In this document: in pieces, positions 17,397 through 25,380 of the stretch | Layout of the letters: every line of letters begins with the position of its first letter | Position numbering within the stretch: position 1 is the stretch's first letter | The notes under the pieces: generated by a model | Databases searched by the model: none | Seen by the model: only the letters and a program-made list of their open reading frames with translations | Told to the model about the DNA's origin: nothing | Translations under genes and position numbers: made by a program | Assembly: GCA_016789145.1 (NCBI GenBank) | Contig: JAEUQI010000010.1 | Span: forward strand, 1 to 51,526 | Length of the DNA: 51,526 bases | DNA from: Blastocatellia bacterium | GTDB lineage: Bacteria; Acidobacteriota; Blastocatellia; Pyrinomonadales; Pyrinomonadaceae | Direction of reading: 5' to 3'

Positions 17397-18842
17397 TCAG
17401 AATTTGATGCAAACGTTCTTTTCTTCGGTAAAGAATTTCAATGCTTCAAAACCGCCCTCGCGGCCGACGCCTGAATCCTTGACGCCGCCGAAGGGCGTTC
17501 GAAGGTCGCGTTGCAGCCAGCAGTTGATCCAGACGATGCCGGATTCAAGCCTTGCTGCCAGACGATGCGCTCGTGATAGATTCTCGGTCCAAACAGTCGC
17601 CGATAGGCCGTAGCGGACGCTGTTTGCAAAGCCGAGAACTTCGTCTTCGGAATCGAACGGCATGATCGTCACGACGGGGCCAAAGATCTCTTCCTGATTC
17701 GTTCGGCAATCGTATGGCAAGCCTTCGATAATGGTCGGCGAAATGAACCAGCCATTCTCGCAGCGTCCGTCAACCGTCGGCGATGAGCCGCCGGTTAGGA
17801 TAGTGCCGCCTTCGTCATGAGCGAGGCCGATATATGACATTATCTTGTCAAAATGCTGTTTCGAGACGATCGCCCCGACATTAGTTTCGGGCAGCAATGG
17901 ATCGCCAACCTGTAAGGCGTTAACGCGGTCCAAAAAGTCTCTTCTGAATTTTTCGTATATCGGCCGCTCGATAAAGATACGCGAACCGCAAAGGCAGATC
18001 TCGCCCTGGTTCGAGAACGACGAGCGAACTGTCGTCGCGAGCATTTCCTCGTAATTGCAGTCGGCGAAGATGATGTTCGGATTCTTGCCGCCGAGTTCGA
18101 GCGAAAGTTTCTTGAACATCGGAGCCGCAGTTCGCGCGATAGCCTCGCCGGTCGCGGTCCCGCCGGTAAACGAGATCGCCTTAACGTCTTTGTGTTCAAC
18201 AATTGCCGATCCGACTCGTGGGCCGGTGCCGTGGACGATATTGAGAACGCCGGCCGGCAAGCCTGCCTCGATGCAAAGTTTCGACAGCAAATATGCCGTC
18301 ATGGGCGTGACCTCGCTTGGCTTGGCGACCACCGTACAGCCCGCGGCGATGGCAGGAGCGATCTTCCAAGTGAAGAGATACAGGGGCAGATTCCACGGCG
18401 AAATGCAGCCGACCACGCCTACAGGCTGACGCAGCGTATAGTTGAACGCACTTTGTCCGACGCTGTCGTGAGACTCGTTCGCGAGGTGCATCGCGGCAGT
18501 GGCGTAGAATCGGAAATTCGAAACAGCCCGCGGGATATCAACGGTCCGAGCCAGTGAAACGGGCTTGCCTTGGTCGATCGATTCGGCGAGAGCGAGCGAC
18601 TCAAGGTTGCGTTCGATCAGGGCAACGAGACGCATCAAGATCGTGAACCTTTCTTCGGTCGCAGTATTGGACCAAGCCGGAAACGCAGCGTTGGCGGCAT
18701 CTACGGCAAGTTGGACATCTCGTTCGTCCGAATCAGGAATGTATGAATACACCTCGCCGATCGACGGATCGAAATTGTCGAGATACTCGCCCGAGATCGG
18801 TGCGACGAGCGAGCCGGCGATATAGTTTTCGATCTTAAGCAT
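17397..18842 (-). CDS. Aldehyde dehydrogenase, ALDH8 / aminomuconic semialdehyde dehydrogenase-like
   Basis: 481 aa, full length. Rossmann and catalytic domains are intact: SPWNLPLYLFTWKIAPAIA, the cofactor-side SFTGGTATG, the general base Glu in LSLELGGKNPNIIF, and the nucleophile Cys in FSNQGEICLCGSR. The GEICLCGSR form of the catalytic loop and the IERPIYEKF that follows are typical of the ALDH8A1 / 2-hydroxymuconic or 2-aminomuconic semialdehyde dehydrogenase branch, acting in tryptophan-kynurenine or aromatic ring-cleavage catabolism. No other gene of these pathways is nearby, so the substrate is inferred. Its ATG (18840-18842) directly abuts the stop codon of the upstream peptidase gene, so translation may be coupled. 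Confidence 0.88.
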   Translation of the reverse strand: MLKIENYIAGSLVAPISGEYLDNFDPSIGEVYSYIPDSDERDVQLAVDAANAAFPAWSNTATEERFTILMRLVALIERNLESLALAESIDQGKPVSLARTVDIPRAVSNFRFYATAAMHLANESHDSVGQSAFNYTLRQPVGVVGCISPWNLPLYLFTWKIAPAIAAGCTVVAKPSEVTPMTAYLLSKLCIEAGLPAGVLNIVHGTGPRVGSAIVEHKDVKAISFTGGTATGEAIARTAAPMFKKLSLELGGKNPNIIFADCNYEEMLATTVRSSFSNQGEICLCGSRIFIERPIYEKFRRDFLDRVNALQVGDPLLPETNVGAIVSKQHFDKIMSYIGLAHDEGGTILTGGSSPTVDGRCENGWFISPTIIEGLPYDCRTNQEEIFGPVVTIMPFDSEDEVLGFANSVRYGLSATVWTENLSRAHRLAARLESGIVWINCWLQRDLRTPFGGVKDSGVGREGGFEALKFFTEEKNVCIKF

Positions 18843-20012
18843 TTATTTGATCTTACCGTATCTCGCTAGTATCTCGGTCAATTTGTCGATCGGCAATGCC
18901 TCGACCGTCCGTCCGTTTCCGGTAACTGTCGTTGCCCGCAAGATCGAGTTGATGATCGCCTCTTCGGTCGCTTCTATCACTGCTTGAAACAGCGGAGACA
19001 TCGCGTCGTTTCCGAGGATCTTGACGTCCCTAACATTCTGCGACGCATTGATCCGATTCGCCGTCGAAAATGCGATCACATAGTCGCCGCTGCCGTTCGT
19101 CATCGATGAGCCTGTTCGAGCAAGCCCCGACATTGCTCTAGACGCAAGTCTGTTCAACTGTCGATGGTCGAGCGGAGCATCCGTCGCGATGACAATTATG
19201 ATCGAACCGTCGGCTTTGTCGGAACCGAGGTCTTTGTTGCCATTGGGCGTGCTGCTGACTGCCTCGCGCAGGTAGTGCTTCTTAAGTTCGACGCCCACGG
19301 GGGCTCCATCAACCGTCAGTACTCCGCCGAAATTCGACTGGACAAGAACGCCCAACGTGTAACCGCCCAGCGAGGTTGGGAGCTTGCGTGACGAAGTTCC
19401 GATGCCGCCTTTCCAGCCAAATGCGACAGTTCCGGTGCCCGCACCGACCGAGCCTTCTTCGACCGACCCGCTCTTTGCGTTAGTGATCGAACTGAATACG
19501 TCCTCACGCGAGACATGCCGTCCGCGACCGTCGTTCAAGCCGCCGTCGTTTGTTTCTGCGACGAGCGGATTGATCGAGCGGACATTCTCGTTTCCCTTGA
19601 GGCCGAGCATGTAGTCGATTAGAAGATCAGCCGTCTTCGGTACCGAAAGTGTCGAAGTAAGGACGATCGGAGTTTCGATCTCGCCAAGTTCGTTGACCTG
19701 TGTCGAACCGGCGAGTTTGCCAAATCCATTTCCGACGAATATTGCTCCGGGCACCTTCTCTTGAAACAGATTGCCGCCGTGCGGGAGTATCGTCGTTACG
19801 CCCGTTCGGACATTGTCGCCGCGAATAATGGTCGTCTGGCCTACCTTTACGCCCGCGACGTCGGTGATCGAATTCAGGTCACCGGTCGGAAGGACGCCGG
19901 TCCTGATACCGATATCGCGGGCTCGCGGCCGCATGCTGCTTCCCGACGTCTGCCCAAAAAGCCCCGCGGCCAGGGCGATGATCGTGAGGGCAACTGCGGT
20001 TCGCTGCATCAT
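18843..20012 (-). CDS. P1-family (S58, DmpA-type) aminopeptidase, exported
   Basis: 389 aa. DmpA-family enzymes are Ntn-hydrolase-like proteins that cut themselves before a catalytic Ser and then hydrolyse N-terminal D- or L-residues or beta-peptides. The family pattern is present: NSITDVAGVKVGQTT near the N-terminus, NDGGLNDGRGRHV, GTGTVAFGWKGGIGTSSR with the likely autocleavage at Gly-Thr/Ser, and TDAPLDHRQLNRLASRAM. A signal peptide (LTIIALAAGLFGQTSG) predicts export. The ATG overlaps the dcd stop codon, and its own stop touches the ALDH start, giving a compact operon dcd > peptidase > ALDH. Substrates cannot be told from sequence. Confidence 0.88.
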   Translation of the reverse strand: MMQRTAVALTIIALAAGLFGQTSGSSMRPRARDIGIRTGVLPTGDLNSITDVAGVKVGQTTIIRGDNVRTGVTTILPHGGNLFQEKVPGAIFVGNGFGKLAGSTQVNELGEIETPIVLTSTLSVPKTADLLIDYMLGLKGNENVRSINPLVAETNDGGLNDGRGRHVSREDVFSSITNAKSGSVEEGSVGAGTGTVAFGWKGGIGTSSRKLPTSLGGYTLGVLVQSNFGGVLTVDGAPVGVELKKHYLREAVSSTPNGNKDLGSDKADGSIIIVIATDAPLDHRQLNRLASRAMSGLARTGSSMTNGSGDYVIAFSTANRINASQNVRDVKILGNDAMSPLFQAVIEATEEAIINSILRATTVTGNGRTVEALPIDKLTEILARYGKIK

Positions 20013-20602
20013 ACCTTTGCGAATGTGAGCCCGGTTTGCCCTTGATACTTACCGCCGCGGTCTTCGTAACTGACGGCACAATCTTCGTCGGATTCGAAGA
20101 ACAAGATCTGGCCGATGCCTTCGTTGATGTAAACGCGGAGCGGCAGATTGGCGAGATTGGCGATCTCGACGACGAGGCGCCCGGTCCAACCGGCTTCGAG
20201 CGGCGTTGTGTTCACGAGCAGACCTGCGCGTGCGTAGGTCGATTTTCCCAGGGCGACGCCCGTTACGTTTCGCGGCATCTTGAATGTTTCGACCGTGACG
20301 CCGAGGCCATAGTGATGCGGCGGCAACAAGTAATATCGTGCACCGTCTTCCGCTGTACGAACGGGCGGCTCGATCAGGGATTTTGCTTCGTCGAACAGTT
20401 TCGGATCGATCTCGTCGCCATTTACGCTCGAGAAGATGCGAAAACCATCGTCCGCCAAACGCATATCGTAGCCGTAGCTGGAACAGCCGGCGGAGATGAT
20501 ACGTTTGCCATCGACCTCGCGAACAAGTTCGGGCAGAAAAGGCGAGATCATATTTTGCTCGTCGGCCATTCGACGAAGCCAAGCATCAGATTTAATTGTC
20601 AT
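20009..20602 (-). CDS. dcd: dCTP deaminase
   Basis: 197 aa, within the family range. Dcd deaminates dCTP to dUTP, the main route to dTMP in many bacteria. Motifs: SAGCSSYGYDMRL near residue 40, GKSTYARAGLLVN with the Arg/Ser site, and TPLEAGWTG carrying the catalytic Glu, then NEGIGQILFFESDE and a C-terminal KYQGQTG. All active-site residues expected for a homotrimeric deaminase are present. Some relatives also carry dUTPase activity, which cannot be judged here. It is the first gene of a minus-strand set; its stop overlaps the ATG of the peptidase gene. ATG at 20600-20602. Confidence 0.95.
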   Translation of the reverse strand: MTIKSDAWLRRMADEQNMISPFLPELVREVDGKRIISAGCSSYGYDMRLADDGFRIFSSVNGDEIDPKLFDEAKSLIEPPVRTAEDGARYYLLPPHHYGLGVTVETFKMPRNVTGVALGKSTYARAGLLVNTTPLEAGWTGRLVVEIANLANLPLRVYINEGIGQILFFESDEDCAVSYEDRGGKYQGQTGLTFAKV

Positions 20603-20642
20603 AATCTGGAGCTATTATATTCGAAGTCGTTAGAAGTTGGAA

Positions 20643-21491
20643 TTAGCTGCGAAGCTTCGCATCGTGCAGCGTGATCGTGCCGTTTCCGGCCGTCAGTTTG
20701 AACGGTACTCCGCCATTTCCGCTTCGGGCTTTTACGAGCGTTTCGGTAAACGGAATTCGTCGGTCGCGAGGCTTGAGAAGCTTAGTTTCTATCGCGATGC
20801 GGCCGCCGCTTGCGACCGAGGCGTCGATATCTGCACTCAGCGTAGTTGGTAGCCAGATGTTCATTTCGCCTTTGGCCAGCTGAACATCGATCATGCCGCT
20901 TCGCCAGTTGCGTTCGGGGAAACTTAGGTCGAGCGTTCCGTCGCCGAACTGTCCCGAGAACAGGCCGCCGACCAGAGCTACCTTTGCGTTACAGGCACCG
21001 AACAGTACGCGGATGGAGCCTTCGACACCTGAAATATCGAGCGAACCATCGCCGCCGTTTACATTGAGGTCGAGATACCTAGGCACTTTGAGAACATAAT
21101 CGACCCGAAATGGCAGCGACAGAATGTTCTTCGGCACTTTCTTCCAGAGCTTTTTATCACCGAGCCGATTGTGCGTGCCGGAGGTTTTGATGATCAGCAT
21201 ACCGGTGCTTTCTTCGGTGATGAATCCGGTGACGGCGGCAAGCTGATCGAGAACCTCAGGTGACGGCCCCTCGACCGTGATCCTTGCTCCGATCTCGATG
21301 TCGTTCGACGCTGAGCCCGCGACCGTGATCGAGCCCTTAGGAGCACCATAGATCGTCAGTGTATTCCCGGCACCCGACGGTACCGTGAAGTTCTTTTCGA
21401 TCGTCCGCGTTTGATTCTGAGCAATTGCCAGCATCTGGCAAGCGACGATAACGACGACGTAGGCAAGGCATCGAAATAGCTTGTTCATCAT
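20643..21491 (-). CDS. Exported DUF4097-like beta-repeat protein, 282 aa
   Basis: A signal peptide (FRCLAYVVVIVACQMLAIAQ) is followed by short beta-strand repeats: NTLTIYGAPKGSITVAGSAS, LDLNVNGGDGSLDISGVEGS, CNAKVALVGGLFSGQFGDGT, and others. This is the beta-helix-like pattern of DUF4097/DUF2807 proteins. Homologues are putative adhesins or envelope stress sensors with no known enzyme activity. A basic segment (KKLWKKVPKN) interrupts the repeats near residue 120. It lies 14 bp after the sister gene at 21506-22273 and belongs to the ECF sigma operon, which suggests envelope stress control. Confidence 0.78.
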   Translation of the reverse strand: MMNKLFRCLAYVVVIVACQMLAIAQNQTRTIEKNFTVPSGAGNTLTIYGAPKGSITVAGSASNDIEIGARITVEGPSPEVLDQLAAVTGFITEESTGMLIIKTSGTHNRLGDKKLWKKVPKNILSLPFRVDYVLKVPRYLDLNVNGGDGSLDISGVEGSIRVLFGACNAKVALVGGLFSGQFGDGTLDLSFPERNWRSGMIDVQLAKGEMNIWLPTTLSADIDASVASGGRIAIETKLLKPRDRRIPFTETLVKARSGNGGVPFKLTAGNGTITLHDAKLRS

Positions 21492-21505
21492 TTAGAAGGT
21501 TACAG

Positions 21506-22273
21506 TTACCGGCGCAAAAACGCGATGCTGCCTTGCTGATTTGTGACCGAAACCGTAGCGCTGCCGTCGCCGAAACGGCCAACGACGCGACGGCCATTGC
21601 CGACATAGTTCATCGAGCTGTTCGAGAATGAGCCCAACGAAATATTACGCGACGAAGGAGCCGTAGCGACAAGACGAAAGCTCGATTCGAACGGGATCCG
21701 AATGTTTATGTTGCCGCGATTGGACGAAAATCGATAGTTGCCGCCGCCCTGGATCTCACCATCGAAAAAGATGTCGCCGGTGATATTTTCGGCGGAAACG
21801 GCGTTCGAACCAATGTTCGTGAGCGTGATATCGCCTTCGCTGGTGATCTTTGCACGGACGAGGCCGCTGCGGATGCTGGTGATCGACAGATTTCCCATCA
21901 TCGTCTCGATATCGACCATTGCGGTGTAGGGAATTCGGATCAAAAAGTTGACGCTACCGACCTCACCGCGGCCTTGATTGTCCCGCACGAGATTGATCAC
22001 GATCGTGCCGCTTAGGTTCTGAGGCTCGAGCGTGGCGACCGGCTTTTCCAGGTTGGCAATGATCTGAACCTCATTCCGCGTCCAGCCTTCGACCGTGACC
22101 GAGCCGGAGCGATTGAGTAATTGCAAACGAACGTTCTGGCTTGCCGGATAGGTCTTGGAGAAGCGCTTCTGAGCCGCAGCATCCTGGAGCGCAAAGAAAA
22201 AAACTACGCTCAAGAGAACCGTAGTTTTGGCGGCCGCAATGGCCAGAGTAGCTATTTTACTACCAAACCACAT
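21506..22273 (-). CDS. Exported DUF4097-like beta-repeat protein, 255 aa
   Basis: The first ~35 residues form a signal peptide (TTVLLSVVFFFALQDAAAQK). The rest is repeated short strands in the DUF4097 style: NRSGSVTVEGWTRNEVQIIA, LVRAKITSEGDITLTNIGSN, GDIFFDGEIQGGGNYRFSS and NRGNINIRIPFESSFRLVA. Likely a beta-solenoid in the periplasm or on the surface. It starts 9 bp after the anti-sigma gene ends and precedes a second protein of the same type. Pairing with sigma and anti-sigma genes suggests it is either the output of, or a sensor for, this ECF system. ATG at 22271-22273. Confidence 0.82.
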   Translation of the reverse strand: MWFGSKIATLAIAAAKTTVLLSVVFFFALQDAAAQKRFSKTYPASQNVRLQLLNRSGSVTVEGWTRNEVQIIANLEKPVATLEPQNLSGTIVINLVRDNQGRGEVGSVNFLIRIPYTAMVDIETMMGNLSITSIRSGLVRAKITSEGDITLTNIGSNAVSAENITGDIFFDGEIQGGGNYRFSSNRGNINIRIPFESSFRLVATAPSSRNISLGSFSNSSMNYVGNGRRVVGRFGDGSATVSVTNQQGSIAFLRR

Positions 22274-22282
22274 AGCAAAGAC

Positions 22283-23005
22283 CTAAAGGTCTGAGAAATC
22301 GCGAAGCAGGTCCATCTTATCACTAAGCACAGAATCAAGCATTTCGCCTGAGAGCTCATCGTCAGGGTCTTCTTCGAGAATGACGATATAGTTGTTCAAC
22401 GATTGATCGATGACCTGCAGGTTACGGTCGAAAACCTCGCGAGTTCGGGCATCCCACTGCGGACGACGAGCCTGTATTCGGGCGTCCCAATACGCGATCG
22501 CAGCCTGCTGCTCCTTAACACGGCGCTCGCGAGCCTGTTGCGGTGTATCGATCAGGCCGACGCGGGCCATTAGCTTTTCAACTACCGTTTGCGAAGCCGA
22601 ACTGCGAAGCGTGAAATCCTCAGTCTGCGGCGTCGAATAGTAACGTAAACCCGCAAGCGTCAGTGCCGAACTCACCATCGCTATAGCAAGCACTGCAAAG
22701 CCAAGCTGCGGCAGCGATAGATGCCAAAATCTTCGTTTCGGCGGCTCGGTCGCGGTCGCCTTTGCGGTTTCGATCTCGCTTTCGATGATGTTGTTTATGC
22801 GGCACCACAGGGCTCCGGCATTCGGCGGAGCGATCTCATCGGCGGACGTTTCCGAACAAACGCCGATCATTGCCGTGAGGTCTTCGAGAACGTCGGCACA
22901 ATCGCCGCAATCGCAAAGATGAGCGCGTATCGCGGCCGCACTCGTTTCACCGAGGTCGCCGTCAATAAATTGGCTTAGTTGGTCTTTACAATCGTGGCAA
23001 TTCAC
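22283..23005 (-). CDS. Anti-sigma factor with zinc-finger (zf-HC2) domain
   Basis: 240 aa from a GTG start (23003-23005). The N-terminal zinc-binding anti-sigma domain has the pattern C-x-x-C (MNCHDCKDQL) then H-x3-C-x-C-x2-C (RAHLCDCGDCADVLEDL). One transmembrane helix follows at ~residues 100-122 (GFAVLAIAMVSSALTLAGL), and the C-terminal part outside the membrane is helical and charged, with several Q/R-rich helices. Such proteins hold a cognate ECF sigma factor at the membrane until stress triggers release. It lies downstream of that sigma gene but is separated from it by an intrinsic terminator at 23080-23110, so its level may be kept below that of the sigma factor. Confidence 0.88.
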   Translation of the reverse strand: MNCHDCKDQLSQFIDGDLGETSAAAIRAHLCDCGDCADVLEDLTAMIGVCSETSADEIAPPNAGALWCRINNIIESEIETAKATATEPPKRRFWHLSLPQLGFAVLAIAMVSSALTLAGLRYYSTPQTEDFTLRSSASQTVVEKLMARVGLIDTPQQARERRVKEQQAAIAYWDARIQARRPQWDARTREVFDRNLQVIDQSLNNYIVILEEDPDDELSGEMLDSVLSDKMDLLRDFSDL

Positions 23006-23079
23006 AACACTTCAATAGATTACGCGAGTCGCGAAAAAGTTGTCTAACTGCACAGTTTTATTGGCCTAAATGATAAAAA

Positions 23080-23110
23080 GGCACGAACAAAAGCAATGTT
23101 TGTTCGTGCC
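23080..23110 (-). terminator. Intrinsic terminator between sigma and anti-sigma genes
   Basis: On the minus strand GGCACGAACAAA pairs perfectly with TTTGTTCGTGCC around a 7-base loop, and the stem is followed by TTTTTATC (plus-strand bases 23072-23079). This is a textbook Rho-independent terminator, placed 20-50 bases after the sigma stop and 75 bases before the anti-sigma start. On the plus strand no T-run follows. Confidence 0.8.
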
Positions 23111-23129
23111 ACCTAGATCTTATTTTCAA

Positions 23130-23783
23130 TTAGGTCGATTGCTTCGTTATCAATCCGCGAAGTTTCAACCTCGCTTTATGCAATTGCGATTTCGAAGTTC
23201 CGACTGAGATGCCCATCATTCGGGCAACCTCTTCGTGCTCAAAACCCTCAATGTCGTGCAACACAAAGACATTTCGATAGCCCTTGGGCAGTTCGGCGAT
23301 GGCATTCTTCAGCGCGATCTTGTCGATCACCTGCATCTTTCCGGGATTGACAGAGCCCGCAACTGCTTGCTCGGGCATCTCTCCGTCTTCGCTGGTCTTT
23401 TCGTTCTTGACGCTGCGTTTCCGGAAATGCATCAGCACCTGATTGACAGTCATTCGGTGCAACCAAGTCGAGAATGCGCTATCGCCGCGGAAGCTGCCGA
23501 TCTTGCGGAAAAGCTGAATGAAAACTTCTTGTGTCAGGTCTTCGGCTTCGGTCTGGCTCTGCGTCATTCGGAGAGCGAGGCTGTACGTGCGGCGATGATA
23601 ACGCTGGTAAAGTATCTCGAACGCCGCCAAACTTCCCTCGGTCGCGAGCTTACAAAGCTCGATGTCGGTAGCGTTCGGATCGACGTCGGTGGCAACAGCA
23701 AAAGTGGCATTGACGACGCGCTCGGGGGCATCTTCAACACCAAAGGCAATGTCGCGTTCAACCGCAACTGCACTTGCGTCCAT
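23130..23783 (-). CDS. ECF RNA polymerase sigma factor (RpoE-like)
   Basis: 217 aa from ATG 23781-23783, chosen because AGGAG lies 5 bases upstream; the frame also opens at TTG 23829-23831 (+16 aa) without a ribosome site. Region 2: [20 protein letters not shown] and [17 protein letters not shown], with [19 protein letters not shown]. Region 4: [46 protein letters not shown] ~45-residue acidic N-terminal extension precedes region 2. The downstream anti-sigma and DUF4097 genes suggest control of an envelope response. No region 3, as expected for group 4 factors. Confidence 0.95.
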   Translation of the reverse strand: MDASAVAVERDIAFGVEDAPERVVNATFAVATDVDPNATDIELCKLATEGSLAAFEILYQRYHRRTYSLALRMTQSQTEAEDLTQEVFIQLFRKIGSFRGDSAFSTWLHRMTVNQVLMHFRKRSVKNEKTSEDGEMPEQAVAGSVNPGKMQVIDKIALKNAIAELPKGYRNVFVLHDIEGFEHEEVARMMGISVGTSKSQLHKARLKLRGLITKQST

Positions 23784-24014
23784 ACTTACTCCTAAAAGAT
23801 CGACTGTCGGATTTAGAACTTCGTCTCGCAATTTGATGTTAGCCTCCCCAGGCCGGTTGCCTCACGTTCAAAAAGATTCTATGCCTAAAAACCAAAAAGG
23901 TAAAGATAAATAATTGTATCTACACCTGAACCTTTCGCTGGACGAGTTCGGTCGGATTCAATTCGCCGGAGCATTTGCTGCAAAACGTATTTACACAGAT
24001 CCGTCACTCCGACC

Positions 24015-24078
24015 GTCCACCAACTGTCCACCGCGTGTCCACCGGCTGTCCACGGCGTGTCCACAGATGCTCGTGGAC
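24015..24078. repeat. 11-bp iterons, DnaA-box-like
   Basis: GTCCAC occurs at 24015, 24026, 24037, 24048 and 24059, exactly 11 bp apart, plus an inverted copy (GTGGAC) at 24073-24078. Most units read TGTCCAC, and the last, GTGTCCACA, matches the high-GC DnaA box TTGTCCACA at 8 of 9 positions. All direct copies face the same side of the helix. An AT-rich segment follows (24110-24170). Function unproven. Confidence 0.6.
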
Positions 24079-24220
24079 ACGGAAGTGGTTGGTACTCAAC
24101 GAGTTAGCGGCATTTTTGCCTCGAATTTCGCGATTTTTCTACAAAACTGTATTACACGTGTATTACAGCTCAAAGATCGACCGTATTTACTGCCTGAAAC
24201 GATCATGATGGCGGATCAAG

Positions 24221-24397
24221 TCAGAACCACCTGCGGTAGCGGGTGGTTGAACATTGGCATTGGTCACGTTTGTCGTAACCGAAGTTGTCTGGTTTCTACC
24301 CGCGTTCGAGGTGACGTTACTCAAACCACCCGGTTCTGGCACAAAAAGCGTGCCAGTGTTGCCCAAAGCGGCAACCGCCGCAGGTGGTTCTGACAAG
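24221..24397. repeat. Composite repeat: short inverted unit plus second 74-bp copy
   Basis: TCAGAACCACC...GGGTGGTTGAA (24221-24251) is an inverted short form of the TTCAACCACC...GGTGGTTCTGA family. The 74-bp copy 2 (24324-24397) is the long form, 72 of 74 bases identical to 8299-8372. The two face each other around ~70 bp of other sequence. Confidence 0.75.
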
Positions 24398-24411
24398 AGT
24401 CGATCAAACCT

Positions 24412-24730
24412 TTCCGGCTGTCCGCACTGTCCCGAGCGTTCTGGCCGTTCGCGGCGTTCTTGCTGTCCGCGGCATGTTTCACGAGACGTGACGTGCGGGC
24501 TGGAAGCCTGCGTTCCGGCTGTCCGCGCTGTCCCGAGCGTTCTTGCCGTTCGCGGCGTTCTTGCTGTCCGCGGCGTGTTTCACGAAACATGACGTGCGGG
24601 CTGGAAGCCCGCGTTCCGACTGTCCGGACTGTCCCGAGCGTTCTTGCCGTTCGCAGCGTTCTTGCTGTCCGCGGCATGTTTCATGAAACATCACGGGCGG
24701 GCTGGAAGCCCGCGTTCCGGCCGTCCGCAC
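24412..24730. repeat. 101-bp tandem repeat, three units plus a partial fourth
   Basis: Units start (TTCCGRCTGTCCG) at 24412, 24513 and 24614; a partial fourth begins at 24715. The period is exactly 101 bp with roughly 90% identity. Each unit contains GCGGCRTGTTTCAYGARAC and ends with a GCGGGCTGGAAGCCYGCG hairpin. A lone relative of that hairpin is at 27149-27170. Confidence 0.85.
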
Positions 24731-24876
24731 CGTTAGAAACAGTGATTTCCGTTAAGTACTTATTCCGTGCGAGTGCATTTAGATGTCAAAGATCGAGCAG
24801 CCGACGGAATTGCGGCCACTAATCAGGATATCATAGATGCAACTAAGTTTCAATAAAATTCTCTGTGTCCAATAGT

Positions 24877-24991
24877 AAGACAGGCTGCCTAGCCTGTCTT
24901 TCTCATTACCGCGGACCGACAGGCAAGGCTGCCGGTCGTACTTCGTTTGTGGCTTCGCCATTATCGCGGTGCGGGCAGGCTCGCCTGCCCG
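24877..24991. repeat. Two simple hairpin repeats
   Basis: AAGACAGGCT-gcct-AGCCTGTCTT (24877-24900, followed by TCTCATT) and CGGGCAGG-ctcg-CCTGCCCG (24972-24991). Both are perfect stems of a kind scattered in intergenic DNA. The first resembles a terminator, but no gene ends before it. Confidence 0.6.
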
Positions 24992-25003
24992 TTAGCGGCC
25001 CTC

Positions 25004-25127
25004 AACACCTACGGAGCCCGCGAAGCGGGCGACAGATGTGTGGTCGACCACTAGTTGATCGTGTTTCGCCTTGAAAAGCGTTGTCGCCCGATGCCCCGCT
25101 AGAAGCGGGGCCGGGCTCCGTGGGTTG
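25004..25127. repeat. ~125-bp inverted-repeat element
   Basis: The outer arms CAACACCTACGGAGCCCG (left) and CGGGCTCCGTGGGTTG (right) pair with few mismatches, and inner GCGGGCGACA/TGTCGCCCG also pair. No coding capacity. A non-autonomous element or REP-like unit is likely. Confidence 0.6.
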
Positions 25128-25192
25128 GATGGTGTCTGCTCACGGTCGGGCACAGCCGCGACCGCACTGCGATCGGGGCGAAGCCCAAAAGA

Positions 25193-25380
25193 CTCCCCTA
25201 CTTACCAAGGAGGGGTGGCAGTCCCGAGGCTTTGGTCGGGACTGACGGGGTGGTTCTTCCGTTCGAGTTGATTCTAGTTGATCTGAACACAAGCGACTAA
25301 GCTGAAACATCCGCAACAAAGAACCACCCCGTCATCAGCCCAAAGCGGCTGACGCCACCCCTCCTTGGTAAGGAGGGGAG
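25193..25380. repeat. ~188-bp MITE-like element with long inverted arms
   Basis: Arms 25193-25258 and 25319-25380 share the outer CTCCCCT-CTTACCAAGGAGGG and inner GACGGGGTGGTTCTT, with a different small hairpin inside each arm. The 60-bp centre is unique sequence. Two repeat units were probably inserted head to head. Confidence 0.65.

Noticed and set aside
23914..24393. 159-aa frame as a gene
   Set aside because: It runs through the 11-bp iterons and into the 74-bp repeat, has no ribosome site and no family resemblance.
24470..24690. TGTTTCATGAAACA and related motifs inside the 101-bp repeats as ParB parS sites
   Set aside because: parS is TGTTTCACGTGAAACA. The best copy here lacks two central bases, the other two copies are imperfect, and no parAB genes are present.
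24412..24730. CRISPR or coding tandem repeat
   Set aside because: Units of 101 bp have no spacer/repeat structure, and open frames across them are non-conserved by-products of GC-rich hairpins.
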